Positions 1 through 10,079 of a stretch of DNA of 39,080 nt are shown in pieces. A program made the translations under genes and the position numbers. The notes under the pieces are model-generated. The model was given only the letters and a program-made list of their open reading frames with translations. It made no database searches and had not been told where the DNA came from. Where the stretch lies: the NCBI GenBank assembly GCA_011391495.1, contig JAABQK010000023.1:1-39080 (forward strand), written 5' to 3'. This DNA is from Hydrogenophaga sp. (GTDB taxonomy: Bacteria > Pseudomonadota > Gammaproteobacteria > Burkholderiales > Burkholderiaceae_C). How positions within the stretch are numbered: the first letter of the stretch is position 1; every line of letters begins with the position of its first letter.

Positions 1-110
1 CCGACCGCATGGGGCTGGACTACGGTCTGCGCCTGCCTGGCCGGGACATTCCACCCGACCAGGGGCCGGGTCACCGGGCGCGCTGCCTGGAGGCGCTGGC
101 TTTATGCTGA
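1..110 (+). CDS. DUF58 family protein, C-terminal end (5' truncated)
   Basis: The window opens inside a reading frame (codons start at base 3) that gives about 36 residues, beginning DRMGLDYGLRLPGR and ending at TGA 108-110. The GLDYGLRLPG segment followed by a basic, Ala/Leu-rich tail resembles the end of DUF58 proteins, which often stand between a MoxR ATPase gene and a transglutaminase-like gene. The last 7 bases overlap the start of the next gene (ATGCTGA), which indicates translational coupling. The call rests on a short tail plus gene order, so it is moderate; the rest of the protein lies outside the window. Confidence 0.7.
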   Translation, partial: DRMGLDYGLRLPGRDIPPDQGPGHRARCLEALALC

Positions 111-2128
111 GCGCCACCGCCGCCCGGCTGAACAGCCTGCCGCGCGACACCCGCGACACGCTGTTCCTGCTCGCCGTCATTGGCTGGGTGGTGGCCCTGC
201 AGGTGGGGCACATCCCCTGGTGGTGCACGGCGCTCACGGCGGGCGTGCTGGCCTGGCGCAGCACCCTGGCCCTGCGCGGCCTGCCTCTGCCGGGGTGGGG
301 CTGGCGCGTCGGCTTGCTGGCGCTGACCCTCGGCGCCACCTGGCAGACCCACAGCACACTGCTCGGGCGCGATGCGGGCGTCACGCTCATCGTGGTGCTG
401 CTGGCACTCAAGACCCTGGAGCTGCGCGCCCGGCGCGACGCCTTCGTGGTGTTTTTCCTCGCCTTCTTCACCCTGCTCACCCACTTTTTCTATTCGCAAT
501 CCCTGCTGACCGCCGCCGGCATCCTGATCGCCCTGCTGGGTCTGCTGACGGCACTGGTCAACGCACACATGCCGGTCGGGCGCCCCCCGCTGTCGCAGGC
601 GGCGCGCATGGCTGGCGGCATGGCGGCGCTGGGCGCGCCCATCATGCTGGTGCTGTTCATGCTGTTTCCGCGCATGGCGCCGCTCTGGGGCATTCCGAGC
701 GATGGCATGGCGGGACGCAGCGGCCTTTCGGGCCAGATGCGTGTGGGCCAGATCGCCGAACTGGTGCTGGACGATCGCATTGCGCTGCGCGTGCGCTTTG
801 ACGGAGCGCCGCCGCCGCAGCGCGACCTGTACTTCCGCGGTCCGGTGCTCACCGACTTCGACGGCGTGGAATGGCGCCCGCTGCGCTCGGCTTTCCCGGC
901 GCACATGGAACTGCAGGCCGATCTGTCGGTGTCGGGTGAACCGGTGCGCTACGAGGTGACGATGGAGCCGCACCAGCGACCCTGGCTCTTTCTGCTGGAA
1001 GCCGCGACCCGACCACCCGAGGTGCCCGGCACGCAGGCGTTCATGACACCCGACCTGCAGTGGTTCACCCGCCGCCCCATGAACGAGCTGGTGCGCTACC
1101 GGGCGGAAAGCCATCCCGTCTTCCGGCATGGGCCCCTCGTCCAGACGGTGGCGCTGCAGGACCAGATCGAACTGCCGCCCGGCTACAACCCCCGCACCCT
1201 GTTGCTCGCCCAGCAGCTGCGGCGCCAGATCGGCGCCGGTCCCGGCTTCAGCGAGGCACTGGTGAACGCCGCGCTGGAGCGGCTGCGCAGCGGCGGCTAC
1301 ACCTACACGCTGGAGCCCGGCGCCTACGGCCAGCACACCGCCGACGAGTTCTGGTTCGACAAGCGCGAGGGGTTCTGCGAGCACATCGCATCCAGCTTCG
1401 TCATCCTGATGCGCGCGCTCGACATTCCGGCGCGCATCGTCACCGGCTACCAGGGCGGTGAGCTCAACGCGGTCGACGGCTACTGGACGGTGCGCCAGCG
1501 CGATGCCCACGCCTGGGCCGAGGTCTGGCTGCAAGGCCGGGGCTGGGTGCGCGTGGACCCCACCTCGGCGGTGGCACCGGGGCGCACCGGTTCGCTGGAG
1601 CGGCTGGTCGCACCGGAGGGCGCGATCGCAGGCGCGATCCGCACCCTCAACCCCGATCTCTCTGCGCAGATGCGCGCGGTGTGGGAAGCGGTGAACAACC
1701 GCTGGAACCAGTGGGTGCTGAATTACACCCAGGGCAAACAGCTCAAGCTGCTGAAAGACATCGGCTTCGCCTCACCCAGCTGGACCGACCTGGCCTATGT
1801 GCTGATTGGCGTGGTGGTGCTGGTCAGTCTGCTGGGAGCGGCCTGGACGCTCTGGGAACGCCAGCAGCACGATCCCTGGCTGCGCCTGCTGCAGCGCAGC
1901 CGGGCGCGCCTGCAGCGCCTCGGGCTGGAGGGAGGCAGCCACCTGCCCCCGCGCGGGCTCGCCACCCGGGTGCAGCGGCATTTTGGCGACACCGAGTTCA
2001 CCCGCAACGTGACGCAATGGCTGCTCCGTCTGGAAGCACAACGCTACAGCCGGGCAAGCCCCGACACACTGGCTACACTGCAACGCGAATTCCAGCAACT
2101 TGCATGGCCCAGGGAGGGCAACCGGTGA
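104..2128 (+). CDS. DUF3488 / transglutaminase-like membrane protein (TgpA type)
   Basis: A 674-residue membrane protein. Residues 1-190 hold about six hydrophobic segments (the DUF3488 part); a large domain follows with a transglutaminase-like core, then one more membrane segment near 565-585 and a cytoplasmic tail (DUF4129-like position). The papain-like triad is visible: C425 in GFCEH, H469 in DAHAWAEVW and D485 in VRVDPTS. The family includes TgpA of Pseudomonas aeruginosa, a membrane protein with a periplasmic transglutaminase domain that is needed for viability there; the physiological substrate is not settled. The ATG at 104 overlaps the upstream DUF58 stop and has GGAGG about 10 bases before it. 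The stop overlaps the mltB start (TGATG), so the three genes look like one operon. Confidence 0.9.
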   Translation: MLSATAARLNSLPRDTRDTLFLLAVIGWVVALQVGHIPWWCTALTAGVLAWRSTLALRGLPLPGWGWRVGLLALTLGATWQTHSTLLGRDAGVTLIVVLLALKTLELRARRDAFVVFFLAFFTLLTHFFYSQSLLTAAGILIALLGLLTALVNAHMPVGRPPLSQAARMAGGMAALGAPIMLVLFMLFPRMAPLWGIPSDGMAGRSGLSGQMRVGQIAELVLDDRIALRVRFDGAPPPQRDLYFRGPVLTDFDGVEWRPLRSAFPAHMELQADLSVSGEPVRYEVTMEPHQRPWLFLLEAATRPPEVPGTQAFMTPDLQWFTRRPMNELVRYRAESHPVFRHGPLVQTVALQDQIELPPGYNPRTLLLAQQLRRQIGAGPGFSEALVNAALERLRSGGYTYTLEPGAYGQHTADEFWFDKREGFCEHIASSFVILMRALDIPARIVTGYQGGELNAVDGYWTVRQRDAHAWAEVWLQGRGWVRVDPTSAVAPGRTGSLERLVAPEGAIAGAIRTLNPDLSAQMRAVWEAVNNRWNQWVLNYTQGKQLKLLKDIGFASPSWTDLAYVLIGVVVLVSLLGAAWTLWERQQHDPWLRLLQRSRARLQRLGLEGGSHLPPRGLATRVQRHFGDTEFTRNVTQWLLRLEAQRYSRASPDTLATLQREFQQLAWPREGNR

Positions 2129-3261
2129 TGTTGAGCGTGCGTCGTTACCGCCAGACCCGATGGGTGAAGCCGCTGGTGGCCGTGGTCCTGGCCACGGCAG
2201 GCCTGCTGAATCTGCCTGCCGCGGCCCAAAGCAGCAGTCCCGGCCGGGCCATTGACCCGAAAGCGGGGCAGTCGCCTGCCTTCAGCTACAGCCAGCACGA
2301 AGCCGCCATGGCCTTTGCCGTCGACCTGGCCAGCCGGCGGGATCTGGACCCGGTCTGGGTGCGCGAGCAGATTGGCCAGGCCCAGCGCCTGCCGCAGGTG
2401 AGCCGTCTGATGGCGCCCGCACCTGGCGGCACAGCCAAGAACTGGGCCGCCTACCGCGCCCGCTTCATCGAACCCGTGCGCCTGCGTGCCGGCCAGCGGT
2501 TCTGGGACGACAACCGCGACACCCTCACCCGTGCCGAAACCGAATTCGGTGTTCCGGCAAGCCTGATCGTCGGCGTCATCGGCGTCGAAACGCTCTACGG
2601 CCGGCACACCGGCAACTTCCGGGTCATCGACACACTGACCACGCTGGCTTTCGATTTCCCCGCCAGCCACCCGCGTGCCGACGTGCGCGCCGCGTTTTTC
2701 AAGAGCGAGCTGGAGCAGTACCTGAGCCTCACCCACCGCAACGGCCTCGACCCGCAGACCCTGCTCGGCAGCTACGCCGGCGCCATGGGCTGGCCTCAGT
2801 TCATGCCCAGCAGCTGGGCCCAATACGCCATCGACTTCGACGCCGACGGCAAGGTCGACCTGTTCAACAGTCCGGCCGACGTGATCGGCTCGGTGGCCAA
2901 CTACTTCAAGACCTTTGGCTGGCAGCCCGGCCTGCCCACGCACTTCCCCGTCACGTTTGACGAGGCCAGCCTCGACCTGGACGCCCTGCTCGCGCCCGAC
3001 ATCCTGCCCAGCTTCGGCGTGGAGAGCTTCACCGCCAAAGGCGCGGTGCTCAAGGGCGAAGCACTGCAACACAGCGGCAAGCTGGCACTGATCGAACTGC
3101 AGAACGGTGACCCGTCCAGCGGCGGCAGTCCACCGGTCTATCTGGCTGGCACCGACAACTTCTACGTGGTGACCCGCTACAACTGGAGCAGCTACTACGC
3201 CCTGGCCGTGATTGAACTGGGGGAAGAGATCGCCAGACTCGGACCGCGACCGCCGCGATAG
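2128..3261 (+). CDS. mltB: lytic murein transglycosylase B
   Basis: A 377-residue periplasmic muramidase-like enzyme that cleaves the glycan strand of peptidoglycan to 1,6-anhydromuramyl products (family role). I start it at ATG 2128, which overlaps the previous stop as TGATG and has an AGGGAGG Shine-Dalgarno. The longer upstream frame is non-coding shadow. An N-terminal signal peptide is seen (basic RRYRQTRW, hydrophobic core to about residue 34, AAAQ cleavage region). It has no lipobox, so it is probably soluble periplasmic rather than a lipoprotein. The SLT_2 domain contains the catalytic glutamate E154 in GVIGVETLYGR, followed by SYAGAMGWPQFMPSSW, a strong MltB signature. A bidirectional terminator lies about 45 bp downstream. 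Confidence 0.93.
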   Translation: MLSVRRYRQTRWVKPLVAVVLATAGLLNLPAAAQSSSPGRAIDPKAGQSPAFSYSQHEAAMAFAVDLASRRDLDPVWVREQIGQAQRLPQVSRLMAPAPGGTAKNWAAYRARFIEPVRLRAGQRFWDDNRDTLTRAETEFGVPASLIVGVIGVETLYGRHTGNFRVIDTLTTLAFDFPASHPRADVRAAFFKSELEQYLSLTHRNGLDPQTLLGSYAGAMGWPQFMPSSWAQYAIDFDADGKVDLFNSPADVIGSVANYFKTFGWQPGLPTHFPVTFDEASLDLDALLAPDILPSFGVESFTAKGAVLKGEALQHSGKLALIELQNGDPSSGGSPPVYLAGTDNFYVVTRYNWSSYYALAVIELGEEIARLGPRPPR

Positions 3262-3304
3262 GGACGACAGGCGTCGTTGACCATCATGGGCTTGAAGCCC
3301 CCCC

Positions 3305-3338
3305 AAAAAAAACAGGCACTCGAAGGTGCCTGTTTTTT
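3305..3338. terminator. bidirectional intrinsic terminator, mltB / phasin
   Basis: The stem AACAGGCAC (3311-3319) pairs with GTGCCTGTT (3326-3334) around a six-base loop. It is flanked by an A-run on the left and a T-run on the right, so it can end transcription from both sides. It separates the convergent mltB (+) and phasin (-) genes. Confidence 0.9.
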
Positions 3339-3370
3339 GGGTCACGGCCCGCAGGCCGTTCACGCGGGGA

Positions 3371-3916
3371 TCAGACGGCCTTGGCGGCCTTCTTGGCCAG
3401 GTCGGTGGCCTGCTTGGTCGCGACCGCGAAGTTGGCCTGGGCGGTGGCCGAGGCTTTCTTGATCGTGGCCTGGGCGGTTTCGACGGCTTTCTGGCTCTGG
3501 CTCAGCGCGTTCTGGAACGCGGCGACGGCGGCTTCGGAGCCGGCCGGTGCGTTCTTGACCAGCTGGTCCACCGAAGCGCCAAAGGCTTTCTGTGCATCCA
3601 CCATGGTGGCTTCGATCTGCTTCGTGATGTCAGCGCTGCCTTCGGTGGCGATGCTCTGCACATGCTGGAAGTAGGCCACCGATTTTTCGGCCAGGGGCTG
3701 GAAGAAACCGGTCTGCACGGTCATGAATTCCTGGGGCGTCTTGGCGGACAGCACGGCTTGCGCGAAGCTGAACGTTTCGCCCAGGGCGGCTTTGGAGGCG
3801 GCCAGGTTCAACTCGACCAGCTTTTCCAAGCCGGTGTAGGCCTTGGTGGCGGCGCCTTCGAAGGCTTCCAGATTGGCTTTGTTGGTGGCGATGATCTGTT
3901 CAGCGGGGTTGTTCAT
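3371..3916 (-). CDS. phaP: phasin (PHA granule-associated protein)
   Basis: A 181-residue Phasin_2-type protein that coats polyhydroxyalkanoate granules in the cytoplasm. The sequence is almost wholly helical and amphipathic, with no membrane segment. It begins MNNPAEQIIATNKANLEAF, contains AKTPQEFM, and ends in an Ala/Lys/Thr-rich helix (KKAAKAV), all typical of betaproteobacterial phasins (usual length 180-195). The start has AAGGA about 7 bases upstream. It is monocistronic: a bidirectional terminator lies downstream, and upstream there is a strong promoter framed by two identical 15-bp sites (3983-3997 and 4042-4056) that look like PhaR operators. This suggests induction when PHB granules titrate the repressor away. 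Confidence 0.93.
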   Translation of the reverse strand: MNNPAEQIIATNKANLEAFEGAATKAYTGLEKLVELNLAASKAALGETFSFAQAVLSAKTPQEFMTVQTGFFQPLAEKSVAYFQHVQSIATEGSADITKQIEATMVDAQKAFGASVDQLVKNAPAGSEAAVAAFQNALSQSQKAVETAQATIKKASATAQANFAVATKQATDLAKKAAKAV

Positions 3917-3982
3917 TTCGGGTTCCTTGAAGTGGAGGGGACAAAGGGGCCGCCGGTGAACATGGATCGGTCGTCCGATTTA

Positions 3983-3997
3983 TGTTGCAGTGCAGCA
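3983..3997 (-). promoter_or_regulatory. putative PhaR operator 1 of phasin gene
   Basis: On the minus strand it reads TGCTGCACTGCAACA, identical to the copy at 4042-4056. It fits the consensus I recall for the Herbaspirillum PhaR/PhbF repressor, TG(N)TGC(N)3GCAA. It begins one or two bases downstream of the predicted transcription start, a good position for blocking initiation. Confidence 0.7.
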
Positions 3998-4005
3998 TGA
4001 AGCGG

Positions 4006-4033
4006 ATTCTACGGGTAATCCCGCAGATGGCAA
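4006..4033 (-). promoter_or_regulatory. sigma70-type promoter of phasin gene
   Basis: On the minus strand, -35 TTGCCA (4033-4028) and -10 TAGAAT (4011-4006) are separated by 16 bp. Each box matches the consensus at 5 of 6 positions. The predicted start is near 3999, about 83 nt before the ATG. The promoter is bracketed by the two identical operator-like sites. Confidence 0.7.
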
Positions 4034-4041
4034 GCTCTTTT

Positions 4042-4056
4042 TGTTGCAGTGCAGCA
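4042..4056 (-). promoter_or_regulatory. putative PhaR operator 2 of phasin gene
   Basis: A second exact copy of TGCTGCACTGCAACA (minus strand), 59 bp from the first and 8 bp upstream of the -35 box. Together the pair brackets the promoter, which would suit cooperative or looping repression. Confidence 0.65.
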
Positions 4057-4158
4057 CACTTTAGAGGCATTGCCCCAACGACCCGGTCAACCGTCCTCGG
4101 TGAGCCGCCCCGGTCCGCAGGGCCAGGGTCGGTCAGGCAGGTATCGAAGGACGCCCGC

Positions 4159-4896
4159 TCAGGCGCGGAGGAACAGCCCGACGGTGAGGGCGACACCGAT
4201 GCCGACGATCACGATGCGCAGCACGCGCTCATTGACGCGGTGCAAGGCCCAGGCACCCCCCAGCCCGCCGAGCACAGCCCCGGCGCTGAGCACGCCCGCT
4301 TGCAGCCAGTGCACCTGAGGCGACAGGACGAAGATGGCCACGGCCGACGCGTTCATGACGCCGGCCAGCACGTTCTTGGTGGCGCCGGCGTTGCGCGTGG
4401 GCATGCCCGCGATGGTGAGCGCGGCCAGCATGAGAAAGCCGATGCCGCCCCCGAAATAACCGCCGTAGATGGCGATCAGCAGTTGCGCTACGCCGGCACC
4501 CACCGGGCCCAGGCTCTCGCGGCTGCCGGAGGACCGGCGAAAGAAGCTGCCCCAGGCAAACACCACGGTGGCGAACAGCACCAGCCAGGGCACCAGGCGC
4601 GCGAACACGGCCGACGGCGTGTTGAGCAGCAGCAGCGCGCCCAGCGCACCGCCGATCAGGCTGATGACGAACAGCGCCTTGAACGGCAGGCGGCCCGCGC
4701 CACTGACGAGCCGGCGTCCGGCCAGCCCGGAGCTGACCTGGGCCGGGAACAGCGCGACGGTGGAGGTGATGTTGGCCGCCAGCGGCGACATCCCGGTGAG
4801 CATGAGCGCGGGCAGCGTGACAAACGAGCCGCCACCGGCCAGGGCGTTCTGCAGCCCGGCCCAGATGCCGGCCAGGAAAAGGATCACGAGGAGCAT
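4159..4896 (-). CDS. TauE/SafE family membrane transporter (putative sulfite/organic anion exporter)
   Basis: A 245-residue inner-membrane protein of the TauE/SafE (DUF81) family with about eight hydrophobic segments. The N-terminal half has AGLQNALAGGGSFVTLPAL and the C-terminal half has the related YGGYFGGGIGFLMLAAL, the internal repeat typical of the family. Members export sulfite, sulfoacetate or other small organosulfur anions; the substrate here is unknown. The gene starts 88 bp downstream of the TauD-like dioxygenase on the same strand, so they may be cotranscribed. No clear Shine-Dalgarno is visible before ATG 4896. A start slightly different from this one is possible, but MLLVILFLAG begins a natural first helix. 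Confidence 0.85.
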   Translation of the reverse strand: MLLVILFLAGIWAGLQNALAGGGSFVTLPALMLTGMSPLAANITSTVALFPAQVSSGLAGRRLVSGAGRLPFKALFVISLIGGALGALLLLNTPSAVFARLVPWLVLFATVVFAWGSFFRRSSGSRESLGPVGAGVAQLLIAIYGGYFGGGIGFLMLAALTIAGMPTRNAGATKNVLAGVMNASAVAIFVLSPQVHWLQAGVLSAGAVLGGLGGAWALHRVNERVLRIVIVGIGVALTVGLFLRA

Positions 4897-4984
4897 GGGA
4901 GCGTTCGAAGGGGTGAGCGTCGCCGGGCGCGCGCGCGGGCCGGCGGCCGTGGCAAGCCCGAAAGGACGGGCGTGAGCGCAGGTG

Positions 4985-5974
4985 TCAGGTCAGGGCCGCT
5001 TCACCCGGCGCCGGGAAGCCGTTGCGGCCCGGGAACTCGGGCGCCAGGGTGCGCGCGTTGGGCATCTTGAGCCACAGGCGCAGCATCTTGCGGTGCAGCG
5101 CCGGGTCGGGGTCGTCCACAAAGTCATTGCGCGAGTGCAGGACGGCGTAGTTGTTGGCGAACTGCAGGTCGCCAGGCTCCAGCATCATGTCCAGGCGGAT
5201 GCTGTCCTGATGCATGACGGCATCGAACAGGTCCAGCGCCTCGACTTCCACGCGGGACAAAGGCTGCTGGCGGATCTCGTGGCCCAGCTCGATGTACTGC
5301 CGCAGGTAGCGGCAGCTGAGCTTGCCCTGGTGGTGGCTGAAGATGGGCGACAGGCTGGGCAGCGGTTCGCACAGGTGGGCGAAGTACAGCGGCCGGTAAT
5401 ACAGGCCCAGGTACTCCGGGTGCTGCTCCAGGATCTCGTTGTAGATGGCCGCCACGCTGACCAGGCTGCTCAGGCCGCCGAGGCGGGCCTTGCGCACGCA
5501 GAGCAGGCCCACCACGTCGGACGGGTCGGAGTGGTACGGCAGGTACAGGTTGGTCTCGTAGACGCGGGTGTTCTTGTCGTTGATGTCACCCACGTTCATC
5601 ACGGTGCCGAGCAGCTCGCCACGCGGGTTCTGCCGCACCGGCTGGCCCAGATGCAGGCCGAGGCCGTAGTAGACGGTGTTGATCTCGTCGTCGGTGTAAC
5701 GCTCCACCGGCAGTCCGCGCAGCAGCAGGAAGCCGCGGCCGTTTTCCAGCTCGTCCGCGTAACGCAGCAGGTCGGTCACCAGCCCAGGCAGCGGGAAATC
5801 GGCCTTCTCGAAACAAGGAAATTTCAGCCCCCTGGTCTTGACGTGGGTCAGCGCCGCGTCGATGCCGGCAATAGCCTCGGGCGTCAGCACATGCAGCCAG
5901 GAGGTGTCGCCCGCCAGTTCGCTGCCGCGCCATGCGGCCGGACCGGTCAAACGTTGTTTCAGGATCATGCTCAC
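4985..5974 (-). CDS. TauD/TfdA family Fe(II)/2-oxoglutarate-dependent dioxygenase
   Basis: A 329-residue cytoplasmic oxygenase. The family couples oxidation of a substrate to decarboxylation of 2-oxoglutarate at an Fe(II) held by an HxD...H triad. Here the triad is H148 and D150 (YHSDPSD) and H280 (NNYAVLHSRNDF), and R299 (KMLRLWL) is the likely 2-oxoglutarate anchor. I prefer the GTG start at 5974, because GGAG lies 7 bases upstream of it; the ATG two codons later (5968) would have a 13-base spacing. Length and layout (long N-terminal extension, SDVVGLLCVRKARLGG) differ from classical TauD of about 283 residues, so taurine is not implied. The downstream TauE-type exporter hints at an organosulfur substrate, but this is inference only. 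Confidence 0.85.
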   Translation of the reverse strand: MSMILKQRLTGPAAWRGSELAGDTSWLHVLTPEAIAGIDAALTHVKTRGLKFPCFEKADFPLPGLVTDLLRYADELENGRGFLLLRGLPVERYTDDEINTVYYGLGLHLGQPVRQNPRGELLGTVMNVGDINDKNTRVYETNLYLPYHSDPSDVVGLLCVRKARLGGLSSLVSVAAIYNEILEQHPEYLGLYYRPLYFAHLCEPLPSLSPIFSHHQGKLSCRYLRQYIELGHEIRQQPLSRVEVEALDLFDAVMHQDSIRLDMMLEPGDLQFANNYAVLHSRNDFVDDPDPALHRKMLRLWLKMPNARTLAPEFPGRNGFPAPGEAALT

Positions 5975-6075
5975 AGGGTGTCTCCGGCCGTGCGATGAAA
6001 GAAAAGACGAAAGCCCAATTTACACGAACGCCCTGCCGTGGCCACGCGCGGGCGTGACAGGCGGTGCCGGTGCGG

Positions 6076-7365
6076 TCAGAACCAGGTGGTCACGGCATCG
6101 ACCACGCGGTAGGCGTCGTCCACCACCGGCAGCCAGCGCCATTTGTCGAAGGTGGTGCAGGGGTGCGAGATCCCGCTGGCCACGGTTTCGCCGAGTGTGG
6201 GCCACTCTTCTTCTGGCGCAGCCGGGTCGTAGCACAGGTAGGCGTGCTGGTCGTTGAGGGCATTGATGCACCAGTGGACGGGCACATCGCGCGGAGCGCC
6301 GCCGTTCGCATCCGACCGCCAGATGGGCAAGGGCAGGTCAAGGTCGTGGCCCACGTCGCGCTTGCCCATGCCGAGCAGGGCCAGGCCGGGCTCGGGGCAG
6401 CTCTGCACGCAGGCCAGCACCTCCAGCGCGGGCTTGAGCGTCGCATTCCCCCCACCGAGCAAGTTCAGGCGCTCGGCCACGCAACACAGATACCGCTGGT
6501 AGCGCTGGTGGTCGTGCGTGAGGTAGCAGCCCGAGCGCAGCACGCCGCGCACCGGGCGGCCCAGGCTCGGCGTGAGGCGCTCGGCCACCAGATCGAAGAT
6601 GGCGGAGCCGCCGGCGCTGAGGATGATTTCCTCAAAGTCGAACCAGCCTTGGGCGATGGCTTCGCGCGCGATCGCGTCCACGCGGTCCATCAGCCCCTGC
6701 ACGGTGGCGCGGTCCTTGGCGTGGTCGCAGCTGGCGCTGGTGCCTTCGTAGCATTCGATGCCGGTGAGCCGCAGCGCCGGGCTGGCGGCGATGCGCTGTG
6801 CGATCTGGCGCGCTTCATCGGCGGTGCGGCAGCCGGTGCGCTGGCCGGCCATGCCCAGCTCCAGCAGCACATGAAACTGGCCCTTGAAGTCGCGTGCCCG
6901 GGCCCAGGCCTCGATGGCGTCCACCTGACCCACCGAGTCCACCAGGAACATCGAGCGCATGGCGGGCTGCTCGCCATGCAGCAGCGCCAGCGCATCCAGC
7001 TCGGCAGGCTGCAGCACCTGGTTGGCGATCAGCAGCACCGGCACACCATGGCGCGCGCCCACGGCCGCCTGGAACACGGTGGCAAAGCTGATGCCCCAGG
7101 CGCCGGCATCGAGCTGCATCTGCCACAGCTCGGGCGACATGCTGGTCTTGCCGTGTGGTGCGAGACCGATGCCGCGCTGCGCGCAGAAGTCGCGCATCCA
7201 GTGCAGGTTGTGCCGCAGGGCGCTCTGCCTGAGCACAGCGAGCGGCAGGGCCAGGTCGCCGCGCAGCAGTTGCCAGCCTTGCCGGCCGATCTGCTCGCGC
7301 GTGAGCGGGGCCTGGGCGGCGGGGAAGCCCTTGAGACCGGGACCGAAGAAGCGCGGGCTGGACAT
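6076..7365 (-). CDS. PLP-dependent D-amino acid deaminase-like protein (DSD1 / alanine racemase N-terminal fold)
   Basis: A 429-residue enzyme with a fold-type III (alanine racemase N-terminal) domain. The pyridoxal phosphate lysine is K73 in the APHGKTSMSPEL motif, which is typical of the D-threonine aldolase / D-serine dehydratase (DSD1) group. The C-terminal part (from about residue 330) matches the metal-dependent D-serine dehydratase-like domain by position. Burkholderiales homologues are usually called amino acid deaminase. The likely reaction is deamination of a D-amino acid or 3-hydroxy-D-amino acid to a keto acid; the exact substrate cannot be read from sequence. It lies between the TauD-like gene and a small membrane-peptide gene, all on the minus strand. 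Confidence 0.85.
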   Translation of the reverse strand: MSSPRFFGPGLKGFPAAQAPLTREQIGRQGWQLLRGDLALPLAVLRQSALRHNLHWMRDFCAQRGIGLAPHGKTSMSPELWQMQLDAGAWGISFATVFQAAVGARHGVPVLLIANQVLQPAELDALALLHGEQPAMRSMFLVDSVGQVDAIEAWARARDFKGQFHVLLELGMAGQRTGCRTADEARQIAQRIAASPALRLTGIECYEGTSASCDHAKDRATVQGLMDRVDAIAREAIAQGWFDFEEIILSAGGSAIFDLVAERLTPSLGRPVRGVLRSGCYLTHDHQRYQRYLCCVAERLNLLGGGNATLKPALEVLACVQSCPEPGLALLGMGKRDVGHDLDLPLPIWRSDANGGAPRDVPVHWCINALNDQHAYLCYDPAAPEEEWPTLGETVASGISHPCTTFDKWRWLPVVDDAYRVVDAVTTWF

Positions 7366-7404
7366 GGTGGCGGCTGGCAGGCAGGCGGCGCTCGGCGGAG
7401 ATCG

Positions 7405-7583
7405 TCAGCGCGTGTTCTTGCGCGCGTGCGCCCGCCGCACCTGGCGGCTTTGCGTGGCGTGGCCGGCGGCCTCATCCTGGCCCCGGCGGCGCTTTCTCGC
7501 CACCGCCACGATCGCCCGGGCCACGCCGAAAGCGATGCCGAAGCTCACCGCGGCCACCGCCACACCGGAGAGGCCGAGGTCCA

Positions 7584-7584
<1 letters not shown>
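7405..7584 (-). CDS. small membrane protein, 59 residues, coupled to parC
   Basis: Not recognised. The start ATG at 7584 overlaps the parC stop as TGATG, which suggests translational coupling. The product has one hydrophobic stretch (residues about 5-29, rich in Ala, Val, Gly and Ile) and then a very basic tail (ARKRRRGQ, RQVRRAHARKNTR), so an N-out/C-in single-pass inner-membrane topology is likely. A GTG three bases upstream (7587) is an alternative start. It could be a spurious frame in GC-rich DNA, but the tight overlap and the coherent hydrophobic-then-basic plan support a real gene. No function is proposed. Confidence 0.55.
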
Positions 7585-9932
<2,348 letters not shown>

Positions 9933-10009
9933 GGAAAAGGCTCGGTATTCAGGTTGGCAGGTTGTGCAATGGGGCGCAGCGCCAGCGTGCATTCAGGGCA
10001 GCGGCACCG

Positions 10010-10079
10010 CCGGTCCGGCTGGGCCGGTCGGCCAGTGCCACCCCGGAGGGGTGAGGCGAAGCGGCGCGAGGGTGGGTCT
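10010..10079. repeat. dispersed GC-rich palindromic element, copy C (parE 3' end)
   Basis: The 70 bp directly after the parE stop resemble 38333-38409 and 29205-29283. The shared order is CACCGC, a CCGG-rich stretch, GTGCC, a C4...G4 hairpin (here CACCCC-GGA-GGGGTG), a GCG-rich block and GGGTGGGTC next to the stop codon. It lacks a T-run, so terminator function is only a possibility. This is the most diverged copy. Confidence 0.5.

Noticed and set aside
71..1534. A 487-residue antisense frame opposite the transglutaminase gene
   Set aside because: Low-complexity Arg/Gln/His-rich sequence with no domain; the opposite strand has a clear catalytic triad.
4956..4971. Hairpin GCCCG...CGGGC between the TauD-like and TauE genes as a terminator
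   Set aside because: The stem is five pairs and no T-run follows on the minus strand.
4985..5974. Naming the dioxygenase tauD (taurine dioxygenase)
   Set aside because: Only the general Fe/2-oxoglutarate motif is shared; length and surrounding sequence differ and no taurine transport genes are present.
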